From DAIOHQ01 sp036744635 (GTDB taxonomy: Bacteria; Planctomycetota; Phycisphaerae; Tepidisphaerales; Tepidisphaeraceae), in assembly GCA_036744635.1 (NCBI GenBank), contig DAIOHQ010000035.1, positions 1-25,744 on the forward strand: DNA of 25,744 nucleotides, written 5' to 3'. Both the position numbers and the translations under genes were made by a program. Numbering within the stretch: position 1 is the first letter of the stretch; every line of letters begins with the position of its first letter. A model generated the notes under the pieces. That model did not search any database and was not told where the DNA came from. It worked only from the letters and a program-made list of their open reading frames with translations. Shown here in pieces: positions 17,901 to 24,977 of this stretch.

Positions 17901-20900
17901 TCGATGCCTTCATGAAGGCCGGGGGAAAGGTGTATTACGACGCGGACAGCAGCGAATACGCCGGCGGAACCAAGCTGGACATGCACACCCACGAGCTGGG
18001 CGGGCCGGCGAAGGCGGGATATTCGGCCGATAGCTGGTGGCCGCTGATGATGCCGGTTCTGGAACAGCACGCCAGGGATTTGAACGCGGCGCTGGGGAAG
18101 GATCGGGACTTTGCGATCGACACCGATGATCCGTGGGTGTCGAAGAACCATTTTGACGGTGGGGCGGTGCAATACGTGATGCTGGCGACGGAAACCAGCC
18201 CCTACCCGTGGGATGCCGGCACGGTCTGGAGCACGGGAGCGATGTACAGCAAGGGGCAGTTTGGAAACTACCTGCCCAAGACCGTGCATCTGACGTTCCC
18301 CGCGAATGCCCCCCCTGGCCAAGTGGTATATGACGTGTTCGAGCATCAGGTGGTCGGGCCGAAAGCCGACGGCAACGAGCAGGGAAGAACGGTGGACCTG
18401 ACGACGTTTCCCGGCCGCTTGTTCGCGATGGCGCCGGCGGTGCTGGGCTCACCGAAGGTGCGTGTCGCGACGGCCAACGGTCAAGTGGATTTTGAGGCGA
18501 CGCTGGTCGACCAGTCCGGAAAGACGGTGGCGGCGCGGGTGCCGCTGCGCGTGAAGCTGGCCAGCGGAGACATCGTCGCGGCCGAGCTGTATCGCGGGAC
18601 GGATGGACAGGGAGTGCTGCGCGGCAGCATCCCGCTGCCGGCCACCTCCAGGACTTGGACGCTTGAGGTGACGGAACTGCTGGGGGCCAAGGGATCTGTG
18701 GCGGAAATTAATAGCGATGGGGAATTGGGCGAGGTGATCAGGGCGCGGTCGGATGTGGAGATCGAGCGCCAGCCGCAGCTTCAGGCGCTGCTGGAAAGCT
18801 CCAGGGGAAAGCTCACCCTGGTGGCGAATCCCCCCTCCGCGAAGCTGCTGAGCGAGGCGCAGATCAAGGCGCTGACCGATGCCCTGGCCAAGCGCAACAT
18901 TGAAGTGAAGCAGGCCGGCGCGATGCCCAAGGACATCTCGCCTGGGATCTATCTGACCGTGGGTGAGACACAGGAGCCGGGTTTGATGGGTGACATGAAT
19001 CAGGCGGCGGCGAACCGCGGGTTGTTTGAAGCGGCGGTCGGGCCGCGCGTGCCGGGGCCGGGGCGGGCGATCATCTCGCCGATATATGCGCCGCGCGGCC
19101 AGGATGAACATACGGTCGCGATCGTGGCGGGAGATGCGGCGGGAATGGAGAAAGCGATCGACGTGTTCGCGGCATGGGTGTCGAATCCTCTTGTCGAACC
19201 CGCCCTGGCGCTCAATAAGAAGGCGGAACCCCCCAGCTACACCATCACTGCACAGCCGGCGGAACGGGCAGGGGGGGTTTCGCCACTGGCGAAACTGTCA
19301 GACCAGGTGGGCGTGAAATTGTCGGGCATCGTCACCAGCGCCGACGGCAAACACCTGGTAGTGACGGCCGACGGATATCAGCAGAACATCGCCCTGATTG
19401 AAGACAGGGGGGATGGCGGCGAGGGGGGCAACCCCCCCCTGATCGTGCAGGCGACGCGGATTGGACAATCGCCGGTGATTACAAGCCCGTTCGTCAGCGA
19501 CGATGGCAAGCTGTTTGGGGCATCAGCGCGGACGGTGGCGCGCATCGGCGAGGATTTTCATCTGATTGCCGCCGACAGCGGCCAGGGGGGGGAGCGGCAG
19601 GTATTCGCGGCCTACGGCGAGATGGGGCGGACGTTCCATCACTTCGCCGCCACCAGCAGCGGCGACACCGTGCTGGTGCCGGGGACGTTCGGAATCGCTT
19701 GCTGGAAGAATCAAGTAGCAGCAAAAATCAAGACCACCGAAGGCGGATCGCAGACGCACGAATGGAAGCAGGCATGGTCCATCGACTACTGGAAGGAATT
19801 CAACAATCTGGATTGGCCGGTGGATGCGATGTCGGAGCGGATTCCGCAGTTCCATGTCTATATCCCGCGCGGGGCGGACTATGCGATCGTGGTCTTCGAT
19901 GAGCTGACCCAGCAGGGATGGTGCGCGCCGAATTATTTCTCCAAGGCATACGTGGCGGCGGTGAATCTGTCCGATGGCAAGGAGCGCTGGCGCTTCGATG
20001 TGCCGTTGCCCAAGACGCAGGTCTGGCCGACGCTCTTCACCAGCCCCGATGGCAAGAAGCTCGTGCTGCAGGTACAGGCCGGCGGTTGGGGCAAGGAGAC
20101 ATTCCGCTTCTACAGCATCGCCGATGCCCCCCCTGGCAAGGCGCTGGCGCAGTGGGACTGCACCGGGGCGGCGTTGGATGTCGCGGTGGCCAACGGCTCC
20201 GGACGCATGGCCGAGATTTTCAACAATCGCCTGCTGCAGGTGCGCGAAGCCGATGGCAAGCTGGTGTTCAACCAGATCATGCCGGCCCAGCCGGTCAGCG
20301 TGACCTTCACGCAGGGGGGGCCGGATGGGGAGGGGCTGTACGTGGCCGACCAGTTCGGAGCGATCTGCAAGTTGGATGAAACCGGCAAGCAGGTATGGCA
20401 GACGCAGGTGGGCGCGGTGACCCGCCTGGCCGCCCGCGCGGGAAACGCAGGGGGTGCCGGCGGCGAGGGGGGGGTTTATGCGGCCGGATGGGATGGCCGG
20501 GTGCGGGCGTTAAGCGACAAGGGGGAGCTGCGCTGGACGCTCGATTGCACCGCGAAGATGAACATGGCAGGGGGGGCGAACCCGATGGCCGCGATCGCCG
20601 AGTCGGTGAAGCTGGATGAAACCAATCTCCATGATGTCGCTCAGCCACCGACGACCAGCGACAAACCCCCCGGGCCCGGCGAAGGGGAGAACCTGCTGGC
20701 CGGCGCTGTGGCCGGAGAGACCGACATTACCAACGCCGAAGGGAAGGTTGTCGGCAAGCGCAAGGGGGCGCGGAATTCCCGCGCCTTCGTGTCGGTCGGG
20801 GGCACGCCCGGCTGGATGTCCGATGGCAAGGTTGAGGTGAAGGCCGAGCAGTTGGTGAACGGGGCCAAGGATGATGTGGATGCGCCCTGGCTGAACATCG

Positions 20901-21208
20901 ACGAGGTGTTCTGGGATGGGCAGGCCGGGCGGCAGGTCTACGTCGACGTGGCGTTCGACGCGCCGACGGATGTGCATTCGCTGACCGTCTACGAGAATCC
21001 CAAGTTCAAGGATTCCTGGCCGACCGAGGGCCGGGTGCAGGTCTGGAACGAGAAGCTGCAGCACTGGGATACCGCTGCCTGCGGCCTGTTCCTGAGAGGA
21101 CCGGTCAATACCTACAACCTGAACCTCAAGGCCGTCACCAAGCTGCGCTACGTTCCCTGGAACAGCTATTACAAGAATTTTTATACCAGTGAGATTGAGG
21201 TGAGGTGA
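14936..21208 (+). CDS. Giant exported multidomain protein (propeller, GH-like barrel, PQQ-like propeller)
   Basis: This 2090-residue protein has a signal peptide (1-41, ending ARA-EE). By rough residue position it has a beta-propeller of NHL/YVTN character (45-345); an Ig-like region (350-440); a TIM-barrel hydrolase-like region (575-900) with YNWNDELFFGEQ, where Glu719 in WNDE is a candidate acid/base; an amidotransferase-like fold as in GH42 beta-galactosidases (900-1060, GKLFLVGQKEALP, AGGKVYYDADS); beta-rich domains (1150-1280); a second, PQQ-like propeller (1480-1900, DGKERWRFDVPLP, TGKQVWQTQVG, KGELRWTLDC); and a discoidin-like end (1960-2090). It probably acts on or reports a polysaccharide outside the cytoplasm. 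ATGs at 14936 and 14939 are both possible. It carries about twenty G/C tracts of six to eight yet stays in frame. The catalytic assignment is inference. Confidence 0.85.
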   Translation: MMRTPPDLSSLRTTRRLAAGMAAVIAGLCWAGASRPARAEEKLIILDSVPPAQKFEVSADGSKLYMAGAGYDVFDAKTGEHVDHFGTPQASAPRDLFPIADGWFIAVNCYAGGHIALVRPDGTEAKILVAKGGGAGGDKLIHSDNTGWSSPDGAAVDVEHKKIFVLDATQAPAGEVSPDWSRIAVWDFDGKYLSDIVRYDSKAKAPPDKDENLHTQYSDIEVDPQRQRVYVTANKSKTLVAYGYDGKKFGEVPGTGGIAVFKDGRIAVGTPAGGVDSLIQIYDADLKPVKTVASSKGLGLLDLEADDEGNLYASPANDRRVTFIKWGPDLDKSQSFGPRYLRITTEAKEAAVEAGKPFTMTVSAEGRPEPKGHAWQVMMRPLDGSDLRWQKLPVQTDGKAPPSILEVTVPATFNGFYEAAVRFGEGETDRTDFVNDPTMLKTFAFFPPGARQSIAVFPAAGRRVYRQGEAIGLQVARRMEQSPLKAGREITPVAEKISVRLALTGGVGEGKEHPAVGKPAQIEVSQTAAVEIPGAITARLAPGKYVLSPQADGYEAYALAFEIAPSEADSPMQRIMYHEFGSNALETLNGTIGLAEQREHLREWTEAAHRLGFTRETDRSLLQGVPPAWNRSSAPVDLSKSSGFATAEFYDAPTGGWAWEYYLDRSTRLGINFDSQLLDHCGGVPVAPSRFAIMVPKVQWAAQWWGRFPSFYGYNWNDELFFGEQGFSNSWTKDDTKWNKQYRDEKKDLSEPAYRNWLMSRMYSMLDEAAREANPRLHETTTPMWQYPACEGSYPPVLYKDLSESYSHWISEGYTMPWYPAHSVENLKRPGKPMMGVFDNGYNATDCSGIYMKNAMQVMARGVQGMGSEHITPFSDPRGSTAFAATNAIAKMYGPIFAQTPLKDEGVILYSWTQDVTEKRNMMGTPHWERVYELFGTGQMAGLPLGIVYEEDIEAGTLLPEGRDGKPRVGKLFLVGQKEALPAKVREQIDAFMKAGGKVYYDADSSEYAGGTKLDMHTHELGGPAKAGYSADSWWPLMMPVLEQHARDLNAALGKDRDFAIDTDDPWVSKNHFDGGAVQYVMLATETSPYPWDAGTVWSTGAMYSKGQFGNYLPKTVHLTFPANAPPGQVVYDVFEHQVVGPKADGNEQGRTVDLTTFPGRLFAMAPAVLGSPKVRVATANGQVDFEATLVDQSGKTVAARVPLRVKLASGDIVAAELYRGTDGQGVLRGSIPLPATSRTWTLEVTELLGAKGSVAEINSDGELGEVIRARSDVEIERQPQLQALLESSRGKLTLVANPPSAKLLSEAQIKALTDALAKRNIEVKQAGAMPKDISPGIYLTVGETQEPGLMGDMNQAAANRGLFEAAVGPRVPGPGRAIISPIYAPRGQDEHTVAIVAGDAAGMEKAIDVFAAWVSNPLVEPALALNKKAEPPSYTITAQPAERAGGVSPLAKLSDQVGVKLSGIVTSADGKHLVVTADGYQQNIALIEDRGDGGEGGNPPLIVQATRIGQSPVITSPFVSDDGKLFGASARTVARIGEDFHLIAADSGQGGERQVFAAYGEMGRTFHHFAATSSGDTVLVPGTFGIACWKNQVAAKIKTTEGGSQTHEWKQAWSIDYWKEFNNLDWPVDAMSERIPQFHVYIPRGADYAIVVFDELTQQGWCAPNYFSKAYVAAVNLSDGKERWRFDVPLPKTQVWPTLFTSPDGKKLVLQVQAGGWGKETFRFYSIADAPPGKALAQWDCTGAALDVAVANGSGRMAEIFNNRLLQVREADGKLVFNQIMPAQPVSVTFTQGGPDGEGLYVADQFGAICKLDETGKQVWQTQVGAVTRLAARAGNAGGAGGEGGVYAAGWDGRVRALSDKGELRWTLDCTAKMNMAGGANPMAAIAESVKLDETNLHDVAQPPTTSDKPPGPGEGENLLAGAVAGETDITNAEGKVVGKRKGARNSRAFVSVGGTPGWMSDGKVEVKAEQLVNGAKDDVDAPWLNIDEVFWDGQAGRQVYVDVAFDAPTDVHSLTVYENPKFKDSWPTEGRVQVWNEKLQHWDTAACGLFLRGPVNTYNLNLKAVTKLRYVPWNSYYKNFYTSEIEVR

Positions 21209-21216
21209 GGGGGGAG

Positions 21217-21323
21217 GATGACAAGGTGAGGGGGTGACAAGGTGACAAGGTGATCAAGAAAGAGGGCGACAGCTATTCAAATTCCTTCACCTTGTCACCC
21301 CCTCACCTTGTCACCTTGTCATC
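21217..21323. repeat. Imperfect inverted repeat built from TGACAAGG units
   Basis: The arms at 21217-21253 and 21287-21323 are 37 nt each. Both are made of the blocks GATGACAAGGTGA, GGGGG-TGA and CAAGG-TGA. The right arm, reverse-complemented, has the same blocks in a different order, so the stem pairs for 13 bp and then only in part. It starts eight bases after the giant gene's stop and probably forms its 3' hairpin. Confidence 0.8.
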
Positions 21324-21464
21324 TTCCTGCCTGCGGCTCCTCCGCCGCCGTCACGGACGGGAGAAAGTTTCCCCCGTCTGGTTCCCCGCCTCTCACGGAC
21401 GAGGGGAAGCTTCCCACGAACAAATCCTCCATCGGCAGTCCGTTTCCTCGGCTCCCACGTCCGT

Positions 21465-21653
21465 GGGAAACTTTCCCGGATATCCGGGGAAGCTTCCGGG
21501 GTCTCCGGGGAACGCTCCCGGGGATCTGGGGAAGGCTCCCGGGTCTCTGGGAAGGATTCCCGGGTCTCTGGGAAAGATTCCCGGGTATCTGGGAAAGATT
21601 CCCGGGTATCTGGCAGCGGCTCCCGGGTCTCTGGGAAAGTTTCCCGGGGACCC
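21465..21653. repeat. Nine-unit 21-bp tandem array
   Basis: Nine contiguous units of exactly 21 bp begin at 21465, 21486, 21507, 21528, 21549, 21570, 21591, 21612 and 21633. The consensus is GGGAAAGATTCCC followed by GGGTATCT; units 6 and 7 are identical. Most units carry the imperfect palindrome GGGAA-N3-TTCCC. Because 21 is a multiple of three, each frame gives a heptapeptide repeat (for example PGYLGKI), and all six frames are stop-free. There are no spacers, so it is not a CRISPR. Confidence 0.95.
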
Positions 21654-21914
21654 GCCAACCATGGAGGGAGATCGATACGACCTTCCCGCCACCCCCGCCT
21701 CCGCCGCTTTTGTCGGACGGGGGGTTGCCGGCAGCGCGGCGGCGGTTTTTATCGGAATCCCAGAGCGACCGCGAAGCCGCCAGGGGGCGCAGCGGCGCGT
21801 AGGTCCGAAAAGCATGGAGCCAGCGAGGCACGGAGGGGAAGGCCTGGCCACAGATGGGGTACGGAGGGGCACGGATGGAGGCAGAGCGGGCGGCTGCGCG
21901 GCTCTGGAGACGGT

Positions 21915-22127
21915 TTAGCGCGGTGGAACTTCCATATCCTCCTCGGGCACCTCGACGAACAGGGGCGGGTCCTGCGCCTCGGCCAAAAGCTGCACGCGCC
22001 ACAGCCGCCGCCCGCCGACGCCCAGATGGCCGCGGTCCTCGACCACCAGCGCCCTCCAGACGGTCGCGCCAAGCCGCACCTCGGCCTCGTCGCCAAGCTT
22101 CCACTTCTTCGCTGTCTTGGTGGCCAT
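21915..22127 (-). CDS. Small beta-rich protein coupled to HEPN gene
   Basis: This 70-residue protein is unrecognised by name. It starts MATKTAKKWKLGDEAEV and ends FVEVPEEDMEVPPR. The alternating hydrophobic pattern with Gly turns suggests a small SH3-like beta barrel. It is very probably real: AAGGAG lies eight bases before the ATG and overlaps the TAA stop of the upstream HEPN gene (TAAAGGAG), so the two are translationally coupled with a 12-bp gap. By position it could be a regulator or antitoxin partner of the HEPN protein; that is inference, and no antitoxin motif is seen. Confidence 0.75.
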   Translation of the reverse strand: MATKTAKKWKLGDEAEVRLGATVWRALVVEDRGHLGVGGRRLWRVQLLAEAQDPPLFVEVPEEDMEVPPR

Positions 22128-22139
22128 CGCATCACTCCT

Positions 22140-22721
22140 TTACCAGGGGACTACGCCAGGGATTGTAGCAAGATGATTGCCAATAACGACATCGAATCTT
22201 CCGGCGAGAAGATCACACGTCCTGCGGAACGTTCGCACCATCGGAAGCGTCAACGCCGCCGGGTGCAGCCCTCGCGCCAGAAAATCCTGATGCGCGATGG
22301 CGTTCCGCCAGCGATTCAGTTCCTCAAGCAAGTCTTGGCGGCGCTGGTTATGGGCGGGCGCGACCGCCTTGACGCTGTTCCAAAAGTTGAGGTTGAACCG
22401 ATTGAAGTCCGCGCCGATCGCGCTGGGGGAAGGATTTCTTATGTCAAGCTGCCGGTTTGTCGCCAGGACCACGCGAAGAATATCCCGGCGCGGATCGGCG
22501 TTGAGGTCTTGCCTGCACAGCCGCTCGATGGCTTCGGTATGAAGATCCCGGCAGAAGCGCTGGAAGTGGCTGGAAACCAGGACGAGGTAGGCGTGGTTGA
22601 TCTGCAGCATGGCATAACGTCGCCCGCGCGCGTTGCCGCCTACGGCCGCGTGAGCATTCTCGATCTGATCCAATGCGGCAGCACCGTTGGTACGCCAATC
22701 GTGAAGCGATCTCGAGGGCAT
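22140..22721 (-). CDS. HEPN-domain protein (candidate ribonuclease)
   Basis: This 193-residue, largely helical protein carries RWRNAIAHQDF (137-147). It contains the HEPN motif R-x4-H (Arg139, His144) with the common N-A-x-A-H spelling. HEPN domains form dimeric RNase sites in toxin-antitoxin, abortive-infection and CRISPR-linked proteins. N-terminal helices (residues 15-65, with INHAYLVLVSSHFQRF) match the domain's usual start. The ATG at 22721 has GGAG seven bases upstream and an in-frame stop shortly before it. It is followed by the 70-residue gene with coupled translation; upstream lies the 137-bp repeat and then the DACNV gene. It could be a toxin, a phage-defence effector or a house-keeping HEPN protein. 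The exact subfamily is unresolved. Confidence 0.75.
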   Translation of the reverse strand: MPSRSLHDWRTNGAAALDQIENAHAAVGGNARGRRYAMLQINHAYLVLVSSHFQRFCRDLHTEAIERLCRQDLNADPRRDILRVVLATNRQLDIRNPSPSAIGADFNRFNLNFWNSVKAVAPAHNQRRQDLLEELNRWRNAIAHQDFLARGLHPAALTLPMVRTFRRTCDLLAGRFDVVIGNHLATIPGVVPW

Positions 22722-23303
22722 GGGAATCTCCAGCTATGGCTTGATGCAATCGTCGCTCACCAGCGCGGGTTTCGATGGCTCTTTCGGAAGATTGCGCCGT
22801 CGTCACCTCGGGAAACAGCGAAGCGATGCGAACTTGCACCACACCCCACGTCTGACTGTCCCGGAACACAATTGCCACGGTAACCCGCCTTTCAAGCCGT
22901 CGGAAGTGTACCCTGCAATTGCCGGGCAATCACCAGCGCCGCCAACGCAGCTCCGGAAAACGCCAGGGCGGGGCGGAAAGACGGACAGTCGTTACCTCTC
23001 TGCCGAGGCACGAGGCATATCTCCATGCAGAGCCACCAGGGGGGCGGCTTTCCGCCGTGGGGCCCCTGAAGCTTTTGCGGGGCGGGAGATGTTCAACAGC
23101 CAACAATCCGCAGCTATCGGCACAAAGGCCGACCCGCAGGCGAGCCGTCGGCATCCCTCTGCAGCTTCCGCTGGGGTGGGGGAGGGCGGATTCTTCACCG
23201 CGAAGGCGCGAAGGGGCGATGAAAAGTTATTGGCCACGAATGGGTCGTGGGGAGCCGAAACGGCGAGACGGCGAATGGGCGAAACGGCGAGGGAGCGCGG
23301 CAA
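22722..23303. other. 582-bp gap between the HEPN and DACNV genes
   Basis: I see no reliable gene here. The gap contains structured 137-bp repeat copy A (22953-23089). From 23090 to 23303 there is AT/GC-mixed filler with direct repetitions such as CGAAACGGCGAGACGGCGAA near 23256-23290 and CGCGAAGGCGCGAAGGGGCG near 23199. The HEPN promoter should lie in 22722-22952. Confidence 0.6.
22953..23089 (+). repeat. Structured 137-bp repeat, copy A
   Basis: It matches 24801-24937 over 137 columns without any gap, in the same orientation, at roughly 80 percent identity by eye. It begins CCGGAAAACGCCAGGGCGG and ends GCTTTTGCGGGGCGGGAG. It contains a nine-pair stem of GGCGGAAAG (22972-22980) with CTTTCCGCC (23048-23056). 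It lies downstream of the DACNV gene's 3' end. Function unknown; it could be a structured RNA, a recombination site or a mobile repeat. Confidence 0.85.
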
Positions 23304-24638
23304 TCAGTGAATCTCATCGGTGCCATGCTCGGCGAGCCCCGTCGAATTGTTCTGCCTCGCCAATGCGGGGAACTCCTGGATCCGAGAAGCATCCATCATG
23401 GAGACTTGGGTGGCATTGCTGAGGAAGACGCGAACATCACCATCTTGGGACACCACAAAGGCCGTAGCCCATGGATGGTTGCGGCAGAATGTGTAAGCGG
23501 AACCATGCCGCGTCCCAAATTGCTTCACTCGATCCGGTAACTCCGGGTCTGGACGTCGGTTGAACCAGTGTACCGGACTCCGCTGCGTTCCCGGAGGTGC
23601 CGACGCACTATCCGACAGCAGTTTACCGCCAAATCCCAGCACGCGCAGTTTTGGGTCAAGCACGACACAACCATCGACGGATGAGAGTTGAGCGACCAGA
23701 TCGATGCCGGCCGACAGGGACGACCAGCAATCCCGCCACCTTGTGAACGCATCGACGGCCATGCCCCCACCTTTCTTTGCCGAAAAGCACGAATCCCAAA
23801 ACTCGACGATCTTCTGGCCTAGGTTCAAATCAGCTATGCCATACCGAATATCTATGTGGTCGATTGCAGATGGTTCTGCAATCAGGAACGCGCCGCCATG
23901 TTCCGTCCTCCGGGTGCGGTTCAAAATGCGTTCCCAGAGCTCGGCCATCCAAAAATCAATCGCGAACTTGGGAGCAACATTAAGGGGAAGATTGGGAATC
24001 GATTCCAGGCGAGAGCCAAATAGCCCCTTGGTAATTTCGCCGAAAACATCGGCGAGGGGCGGGAGTTGCAGACTCAGCATGTCCGAACTTCGTATTCGTC
24101 CCCCGCGAAGCTCGAGCCCGAATCCTTCCTCAACGGTCAGGTGGCCGGGTGCATGAATTATCAACGAGAGCCCGTCCTTCACACCCTCAACTGCAAAGAA
24201 CGGAACCCCGGGAGGGACGAGATCCAATCCACGCCTCCTCGTGACGATCCCGATGGCGGCGAGCTGATCATTCATCTCTCTGACTACGATAGCGCTTCCC
24301 TCAAGGTTACATGCGGGAGCGAGCTTGCGTACCGCCGAGGGGTCTGGGAGGGGAACAATCGTTTCAAACCAAACCGTTTCCGTCTGAATTCTCGGAAGAT
24401 CATCGGTGCCCGGACTGTAGAACGTGCAGCGCACATATCTACCCTCCTCTTGCAGATGACTGGCCGAATAAGCAAGCGATATCAGTCTTTCGACAGCACT
24501 GTTCGAAAGCTTCGATATCTTTCCGCCCTGAGCAATCCTGCGCGAACGGTAGTCAAGGGCAGTTTTGGCAAGCTCCGCCGGCCCGCAGGCTTCCGGGAGC
24601 ACCGGTAGCACCCAACCCTTATCTGAGGAAATGGGCAT
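23304..24638 (-). CDS. DACNV-type sensor with diverged DisA-like (diadenylate cyclase) domain
   Basis: This 444-residue soluble protein has an N-terminal part (15-80: PAELAKTALDYRSRRIA, ISLAYSASHLQEEGRYVR) resembling the DACNV domain. Burroughs and colleagues described that domain as a predicted sensor fused to DisA_N cyclases. The C-terminal part has VDGCVVLDPKLRVLGFGG (321-338) and GTRHGSAYTFCRNHPWATAF (375-394), then VVSQDGDVRVFL. These align with the DGA and RHR motifs of diadenylate cyclases, changed here to DGC (322-324) and RHG (377-379). If active, it makes cyclic di-AMP or a related nucleotide on sensing a ligand; the changes could alter or abolish catalysis. The ATG at 24638 has GAGG eight bases upstream. 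The gene is flanked by the two 137-bp direct repeats. Family call from motif reading only. Confidence 0.65.
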   Translation of the reverse strand: MPISSDKGWVLPVLPEACGPAELAKTALDYRSRRIAQGGKISKLSNSAVERLISLAYSASHLQEEGRYVRCTFYSPGTDDLPRIQTETVWFETIVPLPDPSAVRKLAPACNLEGSAIVVREMNDQLAAIGIVTRRRGLDLVPPGVPFFAVEGVKDGLSLIIHAPGHLTVEEGFGLELRGGRIRSSDMLSLQLPPLADVFGEITKGLFGSRLESIPNLPLNVAPKFAIDFWMAELWERILNRTRRTEHGGAFLIAEPSAIDHIDIRYGIADLNLGQKIVEFWDSCFSAKKGGGMAVDAFTRWRDCWSSLSAGIDLVAQLSSVDGCVVLDPKLRVLGFGGKLLSDSASAPPGTQRSPVHWFNRRPDPELPDRVKQFGTRHGSAYTFCRNHPWATAFVVSQDGDVRVFLSNATQVSMMDASRIQEFPALARQNNSTGLAEHGTDEIH

Positions 24639-24977
24639 AATTTGATCCTCAATGACGTTGTTCGGCCCTTAGAAATCTCGGTCGATCTTTTCGCCGGCCA
24701 AAAGCCCTTCGAAGATTAGAGGGGTTACTATCCCCCGGCGGCGAATGGGCATAGCATACCCTTTTATCACCCAAACCGCACGCGCGCCGAACGGCAAGCC
24801 CCGGAAAACGCCAGGGCGGCGGGGAAAGCCGGACAGTCCTTACCATTCTGCCGCCGCTGGCGGCTTATCTGGATGCAGAGCCTATAGGGGGGCGGGTTTC
24901 CCCGCCGGGGCCCCTGGTGCTTTTGCGGGGCGGGAGGAGGGGAGAATCGCCGAAACCGAAAGCAGGTGCAGGGCCGG
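24639..24977. other. 339-bp gap upstream of the DACNV gene
   Basis: No gene is seen. The gap contains 137-bp repeat copy B (24801-24937), and the DACNV promoter is expected in 24639-24800. Sequence just before both repeat copies is also loosely alike (GCGCCGCCAACGCAG and GCGCCGAACGGCAAG), so the repeated unit may start a little earlier than marked. Confidence 0.6.
24801..24937 (+). repeat. Structured 137-bp repeat, copy B
   Basis: This is the direct-repeat partner of 22953-23089. The long stem here is CGGGGAAA (24820-24827) with TTTCCCCG (24897-24904), extendable outward to eleven pairs. Columns 20 and 22 of the repeat differ from copy A, and the opposite strand of the stem differs so that pairing is kept. 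It lies between the methyltransferase remnant and the DACNV gene. Confidence 0.85.

Larger units (their letters stand above)
21209..21914. other. 706-bp repeat-filled intergenic region
   Basis: I find no convincing gene. Long frames exist on both strands, but they arise because the 21-bp repeats are stop-free. The region holds a 37-nt rearranged inverted repeat right after the giant gene, degenerate repeat copies near 21360 and 21402, the nine-unit 21-bp array, and, near 21840-21890, direct repetitions of the type GGGGTACGGAGGGGCACGG. Confidence 0.65.

Noticed and set aside
14936..21208. Sequencing frameshifts or phase-variable interruption at the G/C tracts
   Set aside because: The frame is intact over all 2090 codons and recognisable segments continue on both sides of each tract, so the tracts are read correctly as given.
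21465..21653. CRISPR array
   Set aside because: Units are contiguous without unique spacers, and no cas gene is present.
21250..21918. 222-residue plus-strand frame through the 21-bp array
   Set aside because: It is open because the repeat lacks stops in every frame; the rest reads as repeats and filler and no Shine-Dalgarno is seen. It is kept only as a possibility in the array finding.
21319..22104. 261-residue minus-strand frame across the array and the 70-residue gene
   Set aside because: It overlaps the better supported small gene in another frame and is Arg/Gly/Pro-rich, typical of GC-rich shadow frames.
22444..22929. 161-residue minus-strand frame overlapping the start of the HEPN gene
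   Set aside because: Most of it overlaps the HEPN gene in another frame, it has no good ribosome site, and its unique first part shows no recognisable family.
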